DNA of 64,000 bases from NCBI RefSeq assembly GCF_016916835.1, contig NZ_JAFFIX010000004.1, positions 351,862 to 415,861 of the forward strand, given 5' to 3'. The notes under the pieces are model-generated. The model searched no databases and was not told the DNA's origin. It saw only the letters and a list, made by a program, of their open reading frames with translations. Source of the stretch: Actinacidiphila bryophytorum. GTDB lineage: Bacteria > Actinomycetota > Actinomycetes > Streptomycetales > Streptomycetaceae. Each line of letters opens with the position of its first letter. Positions within the stretch are counted from its first letter, which is position 1. A program made the position numbers and the translations under genes. This document shows positions 25,879-35,541 of this stretch, in pieces.

Positions 25879-28158
25879 TTAGACCTTTGTGGCCAGCCCG
25901 TACGCCTCCGGCTCCGGGCCGCCGCCCGCCGCCGCGACGGGGCCTTCCTGTCCCGCCTCCGGCCGCACCGCGGCGAACACACTCGTCGAGCGGTCCAGGA
26001 TGTACGCCTGCGCCTCTCCGACGTGGAAGTACATCCCGTGCAGCTGCAGCGCGCCCTCCGACACCCGGCGGGCCACGCACGGGTGGGCCGTCAGGTGGTC
26101 CAGCTGCTGTATGACGTTGACCAGGCTCAGCCGCTCGTGGTCGTCGGCCACCGGCCGGTCGGCCAGCGCCACTTCGCCGCGCCCCAGCCGGCCGATCCTG
26201 GACAGCCTGGCCAGACTCGGTCTGCCGTGCCGCAGCCAGCGCGCCAGCGGGGTCTGCGCGCCCGGCTCGTGGTCGGAGCCCAGCAGGGCCTGCATCGCAC
26301 CGCACCCCGAGTGCCCGCACACCGTGATGCTGGAGACCCCCAGCACGTCCACCGCGTACTCCACGGCGGCGGCCACCGAGTCGCACGACGCGTCGGAACC
26401 CGGCGGCGGCATCAGGTTCCCGATGTTGCGCACCGTGAACAGATCCCCCGGCCCGCTGGAGGTGATCATGCTGGTGACCAGCCGCGAGTCCGCGCAGGTG
26501 ATGAACAGCTGCCCGGGCCGCTGCCCTTCGCGGGCCAGCCGGGCCAACTCCTCGCGCACCAGCGGCGCCGTGTTGCGCTGGAAGGCGCTCACCCCGCCGA
26601 TCAGCTGACCGCCGCTGGTGGCCGGCACCGACTCCGACCGCGTGCAGTGGTGGTTGCGCCACGGCGTCCACGGCCGGCAGGCGTGCGCCCCCGGCGGCTC
26701 GCCGACCGCCTGCCCTGCCCCGTCGCCGAACACCGCCCGGCCGCCGCGCGACCGGTGCCGCTCGCTCCAGCCGCGCAGCGCCTCGTAGGCCGCGTGGTCC
26801 ATGAACGACCCATCCAGCTCCACCACGGCGTCGGCCCCGTCCGGCACCTGGGCGAAGGCCCGGGTCAGCCGGGGCACCGCCAGGAAGGTCAACTGCCCGC
26901 TCACCCGCACCCGGTGGCAGTCCGGCTCCTCGGTCACCGTGACCCTGGTGCGGGTGAGCCGCCGCAGCGACAGGAAGACCGCGACCGCGCCGCCCGCCGC
27001 CACCCCCTGCAGCACCCCGAAGACCACGACGGTGCCCAGCGTGGCCGCGTAGACCGGGAATTCGCGGTGCCGCTGGATGTGCCGGATGTGCGCGAAGCTC
27101 ACCATGCGCACCCCGACCAGCATCACCAGGGCGGCCAGCGCGGCCAGCGGGATCGCTTCGAGCGCGCGGCCGGCCAGCCCCGCACACAGCAGCACCCACA
27201 CCCCGTGCAGCACCGTGGCCCGCCGGGTCCGCGCCCCCGCCTCGACGTTCGCGGAGCCGCGCATCGCACCGCCCGCGATGGGCAGCCCGCCGAGCAGTCC
27301 CGACAGCACGTTGGAAGCGCCCTGGCCGAGCAGTTCGCGGTCCAGCCCGGCCGGCGCGACCTGTGCGCCGGCCTGCCGCTTGGCCTGCAGCGCGTCCACC
27401 GCGACCGCCGACAGCAGCGACTCCATGCTCGCCACCAGCGTGACGGTCAGGACCACCGCGGCGATGTCGAGGACCGGCCCCTCGGGCAGTGCGGGCAGCG
27501 CGGGCGCCCGCCAGGAGGGCAGCTCGACCCGCGGCACCGACAGGGGTGCGGCGGCCAGCGTGGCCAGCGCCACCGCGGCCAGCGGTGCGGGGATTCTTCG
27601 CAGCATCCCGCCCGTGCGGCCTCTGAGCCGGCGCCAGCCGAGCAGCACGGCCACCGTGATCACGCCGACCAACGGGGTGGCGGGGTGACTGTCGACCAAC
27701 TGCCCCGGCAGGGCCGCGATGTTGTCGACCGTCGAGTTCTGCGGGCTGCCGCCGAGGACGACGTGCAGCTGGCCGACGGCGATGACCGTACCGATGCCGG
27801 CCAGCATCCCGTGCACGATGGCTGGGCTGACCGCGAGCGCGGCTCTGGCCACCCGCAGCACCCCGAGCAGCAGCTGCACGAGGCCGGCGAGCACGGTGAC
27901 GGCGCAGGTGGCGCGCCAGCCGTACCGCTGGACGAGATCGGCGGTGATCACGACAAGGCTGGTGGCGGCACCGCTGACCTGGAGCGGGGCGCCGCCGAGC
28001 AGGCCGGCGACGATGCCGCCGACCGCGGCGGCCACCAGGCCGGACTGCAGAGGTGCGCCGGTCGCCAGCGCGATGCCGAGCGAGAGGGGGACAGCGATCA
28101 GGAAGACCGTGATCGAGGCGGACAGATCGGATCGATGGAGGTTTCTGCGGAGTCTCAT
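25879..28158 (-). CDS. SulP-family anion transporter fused to a beta-carbonic anhydrase
   Basis: 759 residues. Residues 1-400 are a SulP/SLC26 transporter domain of about 12 membrane segments (LIAVPLSLGIALATGAPLQ; VASMESLLSAVAVDAL). About residues 430-500 are a STAS domain (DAVVELDGSFMDHAAYEAL). The last 220 residues are a beta-class carbonic anhydrase with zinc ligands in FITCADSRLV and VCGHSGCGAM. The fusion type is known in bacteria and suggests coupling of bicarbonate uptake with CO2 hydration. The ATG at 28158 is selected because AAGGAGA lies 8 bases upstream; the longer frame has no ribosome site. nhaA nearby could supply a Na+ gradient, but cotransport is a guess. Confidence 0.93.
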   Translation of the reverse strand: MRLRRNLHRSDLSASITVFLIAVPLSLGIALATGAPLQSGLVAAAVGGIVAGLLGGAPLQVSGAATSLVVITADLVQRYGWRATCAVTVLAGLVQLLLGVLRVARAALAVSPAIVHGMLAGIGTVIAVGQLHVVLGGSPQNSTVDNIAALPGQLVDSHPATPLVGVITVAVLLGWRRLRGRTGGMLRRIPAPLAAVALATLAAAPLSVPRVELPSWRAPALPALPEGPVLDIAAVVLTVTLVASMESLLSAVAVDALQAKRQAGAQVAPAGLDRELLGQGASNVLSGLLGGLPIAGGAMRGSANVEAGARTRRATVLHGVWVLLCAGLAGRALEAIPLAALAALVMLVGVRMVSFAHIRHIQRHREFPVYAATLGTVVVFGVLQGVAAGGAVAVFLSLRRLTRTRVTVTEEPDCHRVRVSGQLTFLAVPRLTRAFAQVPDGADAVVELDGSFMDHAAYEALRGWSERHRSRGGRAVFGDGAGQAVGEPPGAHACRPWTPWRNHHCTRSESVPATSGGQLIGGVSAFQRNTAPLVREELARLAREGQRPGQLFITCADSRLVTSMITSSGPGDLFTVRNIGNLMPPPGSDASCDSVAAAVEYAVDVLGVSSITVCGHSGCGAMQALLGSDHEPGAQTPLARWLRHGRPSLARLSRIGRLGRGEVALADRPVADDHERLSLVNVIQQLDHLTAHPCVARRVSEGALQLHGMYFHVGEAQAYILDRSTSVFAAVRPEAGQEGPVAAAGGGPEPEAYGLATKV

Positions 28159-28413
28159 TTTCCCGTCTCCTTCGGTGGGCGGCGGGACTCGGTAGCGCAG
28201 CGTCATCACTCGCTACTCTCAAGAGCCGGTAAATGAACAGTAATGGCTCGAATGCGGAGAGTGAAGCCCAGAGGTCGGATCGGGAGGTTATTTACTGCTA
28301 TCGAGTGATTCGGCCTATGAACGGGCCGGTCGCTTCGGCCACACCGGGTGACCGTGCCAGCTTGGGGGCAGCTACCGGCCACCCGCGCCGACCCTCTGCG
28401 ATGCGAGGTACGA

Positions 28414-29742
28414 ATGCACTCCGTGCGCAAGACGCCGACCCTCGTCGCCGCGGGCGCCGCGGCCGTCGTCCTGGCCCTGGGGGCGACAGCCTGCGGATCG
28501 GGCGCCGACGGCCGCCGCGGCTCGGACGGCCCGGGCGGCCCCGGGATCGAGGCGGTACCGCAGGTGCCCCGCGTGCTGCGGTCGATCGGCGACGGCTCCA
28601 CCGCGGACACCGGGCCGCAGCCGGGCCAGCCGGAATTCCACCGGCTGCGCCCCGGCGAGGAGCCCCCGCAGTTCGTCGTCTTCTCCTGGAACGGCGCCGT
28701 CGAGGACTCCCGGCGGCTGCTGTCGGAGGTCCGCGTGGCCGGGGAGCGCGGCGGCGCGGCGATGACGTACTTCCTCAGTGGGACCAGCCTGCTGCCCGCC
28801 GACCGCAAGGACCTCTACGCCCCGCCCCGCCACCCGCGCGGCACCTCGGACACCGGGCTCACCGACCGGGCGACCATCGCCGACAGCCTGCACGAGCTGC
28901 GGCTGGCCTGGGCAGACGGCAGCGAGATCGGAACGTACTTCAACGGCCACTTCTGCGGCCAGGACGGCGACGCCGCCGACCAGGCGGCTGCGGCGAGCGC
29001 TGGAGCCGGTTTCGGCACCGACGACGCGGCCGGTCCGGGGTCGTGGACCCCGCAGGAGTGGGCCGGCGAGATCCGGCAGGCACAGGACCTCACCCAGCGC
29101 TGGAAGACCAACACCGGCCTCGGCGCGCTCGACCCGCTGCCCTTCGACTACCCCAAGGCCGTCGTCGGCGGCCGCGCCCCCTGCCGCACCGACCCCCCGG
29201 GGCTGCCGGCGGCGGCGAAGGCGGCCGGCTTCCGCTACACCGCCGACCCCTCGGGGCAGCCGCAGATCTGGCCGTCGCGCACCGACGGACTGTGGCACTT
29301 CCCGCTGCAGGACATCCCCGTCCCCGGGCGCGACGTCGAGACGCTGTCGAGCGACGACGGCTTCCTGTCCGTCCAGTCGGGCACTCCGGACGACGGGACC
29401 GAGGACCAGGAGCAGTACGCGGTCTGGGGCCGGCAGATGCACGACGGCCTGATCGCCGGATTCCAGCGCGCCTACCAGGGCAACCGCGCGCCGCTTGTCA
29501 TCGGCAGCCACCTGGAGTCGTGGAACGGCGGCGTCTACCTCAAGGCCGTCGAGGACACCGTCAAGGAGGTGTGCGGGCAGCAGGACGTGCAGTGCGTGTC
29601 CTTCAAGCAGCTCGCCGACTGGCTCGACCTGCAGGACCCGAAGGTGCTCGACCGGCTGCGCGGGCTCGACGTGGGGCAGGCGCCGAAGGGCGGCTGGGAC
29701 GCCTACCTGCGCGGGGCTCCGGCCCCTGCGGCTAAGCGGTGA
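28414..29742 (+). CDS. Secreted lipoprotein with polysaccharide-deacetylase-like fold
   Basis: 442 residues from ATG 28414 (GAGG upstream). A lipoprotein signal peptide (VRKTPTLVAAGAAAVVLALG) ends in the lipobox ATAC, followed by a Gly/Asp-rich linker. The body has features of NodB-like deacetylases: QFVVFSWNGAVED at the first strand, MTYFLSGTSLL, GTYFNGHFCGQ and APLVIGSHLESWNGG. However, the usual metal-binding Asp-Asp and HxxxH are not clearly kept, so catalysis is doubtful. It would sit on the outer face of the membrane, perhaps binding wall or capsule glycans. Its stop overlaps, convergently, the last 11 bases of the CooC-like gene. Confidence 0.72.
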   Translation: MHSVRKTPTLVAAGAAAVVLALGATACGSGADGRRGSDGPGGPGIEAVPQVPRVLRSIGDGSTADTGPQPGQPEFHRLRPGEEPPQFVVFSWNGAVEDSRRLLSEVRVAGERGGAAMTYFLSGTSLLPADRKDLYAPPRHPRGTSDTGLTDRATIADSLHELRLAWADGSEIGTYFNGHFCGQDGDAADQAAAASAGAGFGTDDAAGPGSWTPQEWAGEIRQAQDLTQRWKTNTGLGALDPLPFDYPKAVVGGRAPCRTDPPGLPAAAKAAGFRYTADPSGQPQIWPSRTDGLWHFPLQDIPVPGRDVETLSSDDGFLSVQSGTPDDGTEDQEQYAVWGRQMHDGLIAGFQRAYQGNRAPLVIGSHLESWNGGVYLKAVEDTVKEVCGQQDVQCVSFKQLADWLDLQDPKVLDRLRGLDVGQAPKGGWDAYLRGAPAPAAKR

Positions 29743-30715
29743 GCACTGCTTCGTCCAGGACGAAGCCGGGGTCGATCTGGGCTGCCAGGTCGGCCCCGGT
29801 CTTCGCGTTGCCCCAGCTCTCCGCGTTCTTGCGGTGGAAGTGCGCCATCTGCCGGGTGTAGCGCGCCCAGTCGCGGCGCCCGTGGGCGGCGTCCGCCCGC
29901 TGGTGCATGACCGTCAGGGCCTGCCGGTTGGGCTCCTCCAGCAGGGCGAAGTGCGGCGGGCGGCCCTTCTCCATCGCGCGCACCCAGTCCGAGTGCCCGA
30001 CGGCGGCCAGCAGGTCGTCACCCACCTCGTCCCGCAGGAAGGCCAGGTCGTCCGCGCCCTGCACCTTGTTGCCGATCACCGCGAGTGCGACGTCGAAGTC
30101 GCGGGCGTAGTCGCGGTACTGCCGGTAGACGGCGACGCCCTTGCGGGTCGGCTCGGCCACCAGAAAGGTCACGTCGAAGCGGGTGAACATCCCGGAGGCG
30201 AAGGAGTCGCTGCCCGCGGTCATGTCGACGACCAGGTATTCGTCCCTGCCGTCCACCAGGTGGTTCAGATACAGCTCGACCGCCCCGACCTTGGAGTGGT
30301 AGCAGGCGACGCCGAGGTCGGACTCGTTGAAGGGGCCGGTCACCATCAGCCGCACCGAACCGTCATCGAGCGCCACCGTGCGGGCGCAGGCGGTGTGCAC
30401 GGGGTCGGTGCCGCCGCCGGTGAGCCGCAGCAGGCGTGAGCCCTCGCCGGGCGGCGTCGTCTTGATCATCGTCTCGGCCGAGGAGATCCGCGGGTTGGCC
30501 CCGCGCAGGTACTCCTTGATCTCGGGCAGGTGCGCACCGAGCGCGGGCAGCGCCGCGGCCTCGTCCTCCGGGAGGCCGAGCGCGGGGCCGAGGTGCTGGT
30601 TGATGTCCGCGTCGACGGCGACGACCGGGACGCGGGCAGCGGCGAGATGGCGGATGAACAGCGAGGACAGCGTGGTCTTGCCGCTGCCGCCCTTTCCGAC
30701 GAAAGCGATCTTCAT
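29732..30715 (-). CDS. CooC/MinD-type P-loop ATPase
   Basis: 327 residues from ATG 30715. The N-terminal MKIAFVGKGGSGKTTLSSLF is a deviant Walker A motif with the signature lysine (KGGSGKTT) of the MinD/CooC/NifH class. VVAVDADINQHLG and YLVVDMTAGSDSF are the switch regions. The family includes metal-insertion and partition ATPases; no metalloenzyme partner is nearby, so the cargo is unknown. The C-terminal part is helical with ALLEEPNRQALTVMHQRAD. It is divergent from the Fic-like gene (106-bp gap) and convergent with the lipoprotein. Confidence 0.85.
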   Translation of the reverse strand: MKIAFVGKGGSGKTTLSSLFIRHLAAARVPVVAVDADINQHLGPALGLPEDEAAALPALGAHLPEIKEYLRGANPRISSAETMIKTTPPGEGSRLLRLTGGGTDPVHTACARTVALDDGSVRLMVTGPFNESDLGVACYHSKVGAVELYLNHLVDGRDEYLVVDMTAGSDSFASGMFTRFDVTFLVAEPTRKGVAVYRQYRDYARDFDVALAVIGNKVQGADDLAFLRDEVGDDLLAAVGHSDWVRAMEKGRPPHFALLEEPNRQALTVMHQRADAAHGRRDWARYTRQMAHFHRKNAESWGNAKTGADLAAQIDPGFVLDEAVLTA

Positions 30716-30821
30716 GTTCGCCAAGCGTAGCCGGGTGGTGACCGAGAATGAGCGGGGGACGTGGGGAAGGCCACTCGATCGTGGTCGATCGCCCTGTCGC
30801 GCGGTGCGTAGGGTCGTGGGC

Positions 30822-31682
30822 ATGGCTACGAACGCTGATCCGTCCGCCGCCCAGGGGCTGTCCACCGACCCGATGGTCGTACTGGGAACGCTGCCCGGCG
30901 TGCCCGAGGCCGTCGACGCCGTCCGGCAGGCTGTGGACAAGTTGTACGGGCACCGGGTGATGCGCCGCCGGTCGGACGAGGTGACGTCCGAGGCGGCGCT
31001 GCGCGGGGCACGCGGGTCCGCAGCGCTGGCAGGCGCCGACTGGTCGCTGGAGGAGGTCCGCAGGCGCACCGACTTCTCCGCCGACGACCAGGCCCGTACG
31101 GTCGGGGCGGCGCTGCGGCTGACCGCGGAGGCCGGCCAGTTGCTGAGCGTGTGGCGCCGCTCGCCGATGCAGGCGCTGGCCAGGCTCCACCTGGTGGCGG
31201 CCGGCGGTGCGGCTGCGGACGACACGGTCGGGCGGCCCCGGCTCGCGGGCGAGCCTGTGGACGAACCGATGGTGTCGGTCGCCGAGATCGACCTGCCGGA
31301 ACCCCCCGAGGTCACCGCCAGGCTCGACGGCCTGAGCGCGCTGCTGCTGGCCGGCACCGCCGCGCCGGCGCTGGTGGTGGCGGCGGTCGTGCACGGTGAG
31401 CTGCTGTGCCTGCGCCCCTTCGGCTCCTTCAACGGCCCCGTGGCACGGGCCGCGGAACGCATCGTCCTGGTCGGCAGCGGCCTGGACCCCAAGTCGATCT
31501 GCCCGGCCGAGGTGGGCTACGCGGAATTGGGCAGGGCCGGCTACCTGCGGGCGCTGGAGGGCTACGCCTCGGGTACCCCGGAGGGGATGGCGGTCTGGAT
31601 CGGCCACTGCGGCCGGGCGCTGGAACTGGGTGTACGCGAGAGCGTCGCGGTCTGCGAGGCCCTGCAGCGCGGGGCCGCCTGA
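30822..31682 (+). CDS. Fic/DOC-like protein with a degenerate catalytic motif
   Basis: 286 residues from ATG 30822. The helical architecture matches Fic-domain proteins. The segment GELLCLRPFGSFNGPVARAA corresponds to the Fic motif HPFxxGNGRxxR but lacks the catalytic His (Arg instead) and the GNGR loop (FNGP). It therefore probably does not transfer AMP. An N-terminal region rich in Ala/Arg helices (SEAALRGARGSAALAGADW) resembles the part of Fic proteins that can hold an inhibitory helix. Streptomycete homologues are, as I recall, often labelled oxidoreductase without basis. Ends at a strong hairpin. Confidence 0.65.
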   Translation: MATNADPSAAQGLSTDPMVVLGTLPGVPEAVDAVRQAVDKLYGHRVMRRRSDEVTSEAALRGARGSAALAGADWSLEEVRRRTDFSADDQARTVGAALRLTAEAGQLLSVWRRSPMQALARLHLVAAGGAAADDTVGRPRLAGEPVDEPMVSVAEIDLPEPPEVTARLDGLSALLLAGTAAPALVVAAVVHGELLCLRPFGSFNGPVARAAERIVLVGSGLDPKSICPAEVGYAELGRAGYLRALEGYASGTPEGMAVWIGHCGRALELGVRESVAVCEALQRGAA

Positions 31683-31705
31683 GGGCCGGGTGGCCGAAAA
31701 GTGTT

Positions 31706-31732
31706 GCGGCGGCACCCTGGGGGTGCCGCCGC
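31706..31732 (+). terminator. Strong hairpin after the Fic-like gene
   Basis: GCGGCGGCACCC pairs perfectly with GGGTGCCGCCGC around a three-base loop, 24 bases after the stop codon. No T-run follows, as is common in streptomycetes. Confidence 0.8.
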
Positions 31733-31995
31733 TGGCACGTCCGCCGAGTTACCAGTGCGTGCTCGGTTTTCGCCCATCAGGTCGGGGTCTTCGCCCGTTA
31801 CCTGGTGCGGCTGGCCCGGTTGGCGGGTCGGCTACGCGTGGGTGCCCGGCTTTCGTGCTCGGTCCGTGGGGCCAACTGCTGTGAACTGCGGTCTTCCTCT
31901 CGGAACTCCGTGGTCTCGCGGGCCGCTACCACCTTTCTACCGCTGACCGGCCGGTAGTGGAACCCCCGACCGCACTTATTTACTTTTAGGTCGAA
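31733..31995. other. Intergenic region between Fic-like and HAD genes
   Basis: The DNA becomes less GC-biased, especially 31925-31995 (TTATTTACTTTTAG). No frame has streptomycete codon bias. It serves as the 3' side of both convergent genes; apart from the hairpin before it I see nothing identifiable. Confidence 0.5.
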
Positions 31996-32817
31996 TCACG
32001 ACATAACAACCATCCGGCGCCGGCGTGCCGCGAGCCAGACCAGCCCGGCGGTGGCGGCCGCCGCACCCACGGCTGCCGCCGCCAGCACCGGCCGCGGCGG
32101 CATCGACAGCGACGGGATGCGCTGGTTCAGCCGCACCGGGCGGCTGAAAGTGAGCACCGGCCACTCGCGTGCGGCGGCCTCCCGGCGCAGCGCCCGGTCG
32201 GGGTTGACGGCATAGGGGTGGCCGACCGACTCCAGCATCGGGATGTCGGTCACCGAGTCGCTGTAGGCGAAGGACCGCTCCAGGTCGTAGCCCTCGGAGC
32301 GGGCCAGGTCCTCGATCGCCTCGGCCTTCGCGGGACCGTAGACGTAGTGCTCGATCTCGCCGTTGTACGCACCGTCCTTGACCACCATCCGGGTGGCCAC
32401 CACGTGGTCGGCGCCGAGCATCTCGCCGATCGGTTCGACCACCTCGGAACCGGAGGCGCTGACGATGACCACGTCACGGCCGGCGGCGTGGTGCTCCTCG
32501 ATGAGCGAGGCAGCCTCGTCGTAGATGATCGGGTCGATCAGGTCGTGCAGCGTCTCTGCCACGATCTCCCGTACCTGCTGGACATTCCAGCCGCGGCACA
32601 GCTCGGACAGGTATTTGCGCATGCCTTCCATCTGGTCGTGATCTGCGCCGCCGACCAAGTACACGAACTGGGCATATGCGGTGCGCAATACCGCTCGCCT
32701 GTTGATGAGACCGCCCTGGTAGAAGGATCGCCCGAAGGCGAGCGTGCTCGACTTGGCGATCACGGTCTTGTCGAGATCGAAGAAGGCCGCGGTGCGCGGT
32801 GGCAGGTGGTTTTCCAC
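31996..32817 (-). CDS. HAD-IB family phosphatase with C-terminal membrane helix
   Basis: About 273 residues. All four HAD motifs are present: FFDLDKTVI (nucleophile and general-acid Asp), VVIVSASGSEV, the Lys in GPAKAEAIEDL, and YSDSVTDIPML. The subclass is SerB-like (HAD-IB), acting on a small phosphoester such as phosphoserine or a lipid phosphate. The C-terminus has one hydrophobic helix (VLAAAAVGAAAATAGLVWLA) and a basic end, so it is anchored with the active site in the cytoplasm. The GTG at 32817 follows a TATGCT by 6 bases, suggesting a leaderless mRNA; ATG 32841 is an alternative. Mycobacteria and Streptomyces keep a homologue beside ssd-tad. Confidence 0.88.
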   Translation of the reverse strand: MENHLPPRTAAFFDLDKTVIAKSSTLAFGRSFYQGGLINRRAVLRTAYAQFVYLVGGADHDQMEGMRKYLSELCRGWNVQQVREIVAETLHDLIDPIIYDEAASLIEEHHAAGRDVVIVSASGSEVVEPIGEMLGADHVVATRMVVKDGAYNGEIEHYVYGPAKAEAIEDLARSEGYDLERSFAYSDSVTDIPMLESVGHPYAVNPDRALRREAAAREWPVLTFSRPVRLNQRIPSLSMPPRPVLAAAAVGAAAATAGLVWLAARRRRMVVMS

Positions 32818-33277
32818 GGGACGAGCATAGGCAACCACCATTCGGCGTAAGGTCAGGCGTGTGGGTTTGCTCTCCAAGGCCATCGGGTACACCATGGAAG
32901 TCACGGATCGTTCGCGACCGTGCTAACCCGGTCTGGCTCCTCCCCCCCCGAGTCGGACCGTGGGGACGACCCCCGCTCTCCCCCCCGGCGGGGGTCGTCG
33001 CATGTCCGGAGCCGTTCTGCCGCCTTCTGCGGCTCGTGTGCCGTACTCGTCCATGCCGGTCTCCTTCGCGCGTGTGCGGGTTCTGACGGGTACGACGTGT
33101 GACAGTCCGTAATCGTTGCCCGCTCGACGCGAAGTCACCCGTGTGGGTGGCGGGTTATCCACAATCGCCGAGTTGTCCACAGATTCCGACCAAGATCATC
33201 TCAATTCCCGCTTCTCGCCCCAAGCTGATCTCAGCGACGCACGCCGTGCTCGCAACTCAAGCGACGGGGGCAGAGAA
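32818..33277. other. Divergent HAD/ssd control region
   Basis: 460 bp between divergent genes. It holds a hairpin with a perfect 12-bp stem (32965-32976 with 32988-32999), a GC-poor stretch towards ssd, an inverted repeat CACCC-N4-GGGTG at about 33137-33150, and two DnaA boxes. A short minus-strand frame (33054-32923) has a good ribosome site but poor codon bias and is not accepted as a gene. Confidence 0.5.
33155..33181 (+). promoter_or_regulatory. Pair of DnaA boxes upstream of ssd-tad
   Basis: TTATCCACA (33155-33163) and TTGTCCACA (33173-33181) are both perfect 9-mers, matching the general and the streptomycete DnaA-box consensus. They lie in the same orientation, 18 bp apart, about 100 bp upstream of the ssd start. 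Confidence 0.65.
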
Positions 33278-34390
33278 ATGTTCGGATCCATCACGCCCGA
33301 ACCACCGCACGCCACAGGCGGGCGGGCGGGCGGACCGCTGATTGTCACCGATGACGAAAGGCTCCTCGACGACCTGCTGCGGCTGTGCGCGGCAGCCGGT
33401 TCCGAGCCGGAAGTCGTCTTCGGCGCGCCGCCGCGCGCGTCCAGTTGGGACACCGCCCCTCTGGTGCTGGTGGGCGCCGAGGCGACCGACCGGGTGCGCG
33501 GGTCGGTGGCCCGCAGGAAGGGGGTCCTGCTCGTCGGGCGGGACCTGGACGACTCCGAGGTGTGGCGCAGAGCCCTCGACATCGGGGCCGACCACGTGCT
33601 GCTGCTGCCCGACGCCGAGACCTGGCTCGTGGACAGGATCGCCGACATCGCCGAAGGGGTCGGCCAACCCGCCCTGACCATCGGGGTGGTGGGCGGCCGC
33701 GGGGGCGCCGGGGCCAGCACACTGGCCTGCGCGCTGGCCGTCACCTCCGCGCGGGCCGGCCGCCGCACGATGCTGGTGGACGCCGACCCGCTCGGCGGCG
33801 GCCTCGACATCCTGGTGGGCGCCGAGCGGACCGGCGGGCTGCGCTGGCCCGACCTCGCCGACTCCCGCGGCAGGGTCAACAGCGGGGCGCTGGAGGAGTC
33901 CCTGCCGCGGCTGGAGTCCCTCAGCGTGCTCAGCTGGGACCGCGGCGACTCCGTCCTCATCCCCGCGCAGGCCATGAGGTCGGTGCTGGGCGCCGCCCGG
34001 CGGCGCGGCGGGGTCGTCGTGGTCGACCTGCCGCGCCGGGTGGACGACGGGGTCGCCGAGACGCTGGCGCAGATCGACGTCGGCCTGGTCGTCGTCCCCG
34101 CCGAGCTGCGCGCGGTCGCCGCCGCCACACGCGTCGCCGCGGCCGTCAGCATGGTCCTCAAGGACCTGCGGGTGGTGGCACGCGGACCCTTCGCCGCCGG
34201 GCTCGACGACCGCGAGACGGCCAGGCTGGTCGGACTTCCGCTGGCCGGCGAACTGCCGCTGGAGAGCAGGGCGGTCGGCGCGCTCAGCGGCAGCGGGCCA
34301 CCGGGCTCGACCGGGCGCGGACCGCTCGCCCGCTTCTGCACCGCCTTCCTCGCGCAGGCGCTGGCCGGCGGCGGGAGCGTGCCGGTATGA
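33278..34390 (+). CDS. ssd: Ssd/CpaE-like septum-site or pilus-localisation ATPase
   Basis: 370 residues from ATG 33278. The first 120 residues resemble a pseudo-receiver domain ([22 protein letters not shown]). The rest is a MinD/ParA-type domain with a Walker A-like [17 protein letters not shown], in which the Lys usual at the end is replaced by Ser, as in other Ssd/CpaE proteins, and [16 protein letters not shown]. Members are known as septum-site-determining protein in mycobacteria and as TadZ/CpaE in Flp pilus loci. It is the first gene of the tad operon; its TGA overlaps the cpaF ATG. Confidence 0.88.
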   Translation: MFGSITPEPPHATGGRAGGPLIVTDDERLLDDLLRLCAAAGSEPEVVFGAPPRASSWDTAPLVLVGAEATDRVRGSVARRKGVLLVGRDLDDSEVWRRALDIGADHVLLLPDAETWLVDRIADIAEGVGQPALTIGVVGGRGGAGASTLACALAVTSARAGRRTMLVDADPLGGGLDILVGAERTGGLRWPDLADSRGRVNSGALEESLPRLESLSVLSWDRGDSVLIPAQAMRSVLGAARRRGGVVVVDLPRRVDDGVAETLAQIDVGLVVVPAELRAVAAATRVAAAVSMVLKDLRVVARGPFAAGLDDRETARLVGLPLAGELPLESRAVGALSGSGPPGSTGRGPLARFCTAFLAQALAGGGSVPV

Positions 34391-35541
34391 GCGCGGGCCT
34401 GCTCGACGCGGTACGCCTCAGGCTCGCCGAACACGGCGGCGAGGCGACACCCGCCCGGGTCGCGGCAGCGCTGCGCGCCCAGGGTCGGCTGCTCGGGGAC
34501 ACCGAAGTGCTCGGCGTGGTCGGCGCGCTCAGGTCGGAACTGGTCGGGGCGGGGCCGCTGGAACCGCTGCTGGCCGACCCCCAGGTCACCGACATCCTGG
34601 TCAACGGCCCCGACGAGGTGTGGATCGACCGCGGCCGCGGCCTGGAGCGCGGCGCCGTCCGCTTCGCCGACACCGCGGCCGTCCGCAGGCTCGCCCAGCG
34701 GCTGGCCACCAGCGCGGGCCGGCGGCTCGACGACGCGCGTCCCTGGGTCGACGCCCGGCTGCCCGACGGCACCAGGCTGCACGCGGTGCTGCCGCCGGTC
34801 GTGGTCGGATCGCCGTGCCTGTCGCTGCGGGTGGTGCGCTCCAGAGCCTTCACCCTCGGCGAACTGGTCACCGCGGGCACCCTGGACGCCGGGACAGCCG
34901 CGCTGCTGCGGTCCGTGCTGGACGCCCGGCTGTCCTTCATGATCAGCGGCGGCACGGGCTCGGGCAAGACGACGCTGCTGAGCTGCCTGCTCGGCCTGGT
35001 CGACCCCGCCGCGCGCATCGTGCTCGCCGAGGACTCCGCGGAGCTGCGCCCCGACCACCCCCATGTCGTCCGGCTGGAGACCCGGCCGGCCAACCAGGAG
35101 GGCGCCGGCGAGGTCACCCTGCGGGACCTGGTCCGGCAGGCGCTGCGGATGCGGCCCGACCGCCTCGTGGTCGGCGAGGTGCGCGGCGCCGAGGTGACCG
35201 ACCTGCTGAGCGCGCTGAACACCGGTCACGAGGGCGGCTGCGGCACCGTCCACGCCAATGCGGCGGCCGACGTCCCGGCCCGGCTGGAGGCCCTCGGCTC
35301 GACCGCGGGCCTGGACCGTGCCGCCCTGCACAGCCAGTTGGCGGCGGCTCTGTCGCTCGTCGTCCATCTGTCCCGCGACTCCGCGGGGCTGCGGCGCGTC
35401 GCCGAGATCCATGTCCTCCAGCGCGGCGCCGACGGCCTGGTGGCCACCGTGCCCGCACTCCTGCGTGACGGACACGGCCGTTTCGAACGCGGCCCGGGCT
35501 GGCAGCGGTTGGACCGGCTGTGCACCAGGGGCGCGTCATGA
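34387..35541 (+). CDS. tadA: CpaF/TadA-family secretion ATPase
   Basis: 384 residues. The VirB11/PilT-type hexameric motor that powers Flp pilus assembly on the inner face of the membrane. Walker A is [17 protein letters not shown], the Asp-box region is [11 protein letters not shown], and the His box [14 protein letters not shown] and Walker B-like [17 protein letters not shown] are intact. The N-terminal domain [18 protein letters not shown] is typical of CpaF. Translation starts in the ATGA overlap with ssd and stops in an ATGA that opens a 23-codon frame leading to tadB. Confidence 0.94.
   Translation: MSAGLLDAVRLRLAEHGGEATPARVAAALRAQGRLLGDTEVLGVVGALRSELVGAGPLEPLLADPQVTDILVNGPDEVWIDRGRGLERGAVRFADTAAVRRLAQRLATSAGRRLDDARPWVDARLPDGTRLHAVLPPVVVGSPCLSLRVVRSRAFTLGELVTAGTLDAGTAALLRSVLDARLSFMISGGTGSGKTTLLSCLLGLVDPAARIVLAEDSAELRPDHPHVVRLETRPANQEGAGEVTLRDLVRQALRMRPDRLVVGEVRGAEVTDLLSALNTGHEGGCGTVHANAAADVPARLEALGSTAGLDRAALHSQLAAALSLVVHLSRDSAGLRRVAEIHVLQRGADGLVATVPALLRDGHGRFERGPGWQRLDRLCTRGAS

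Noticed and set aside
32923..33054. 43-codon minus-strand ORF with a good AAGGAGA ribosome site
   Set aside because: About a third of its third positions are A or T and it overlaps a strong hairpin; codon bias is unlike real genes here.
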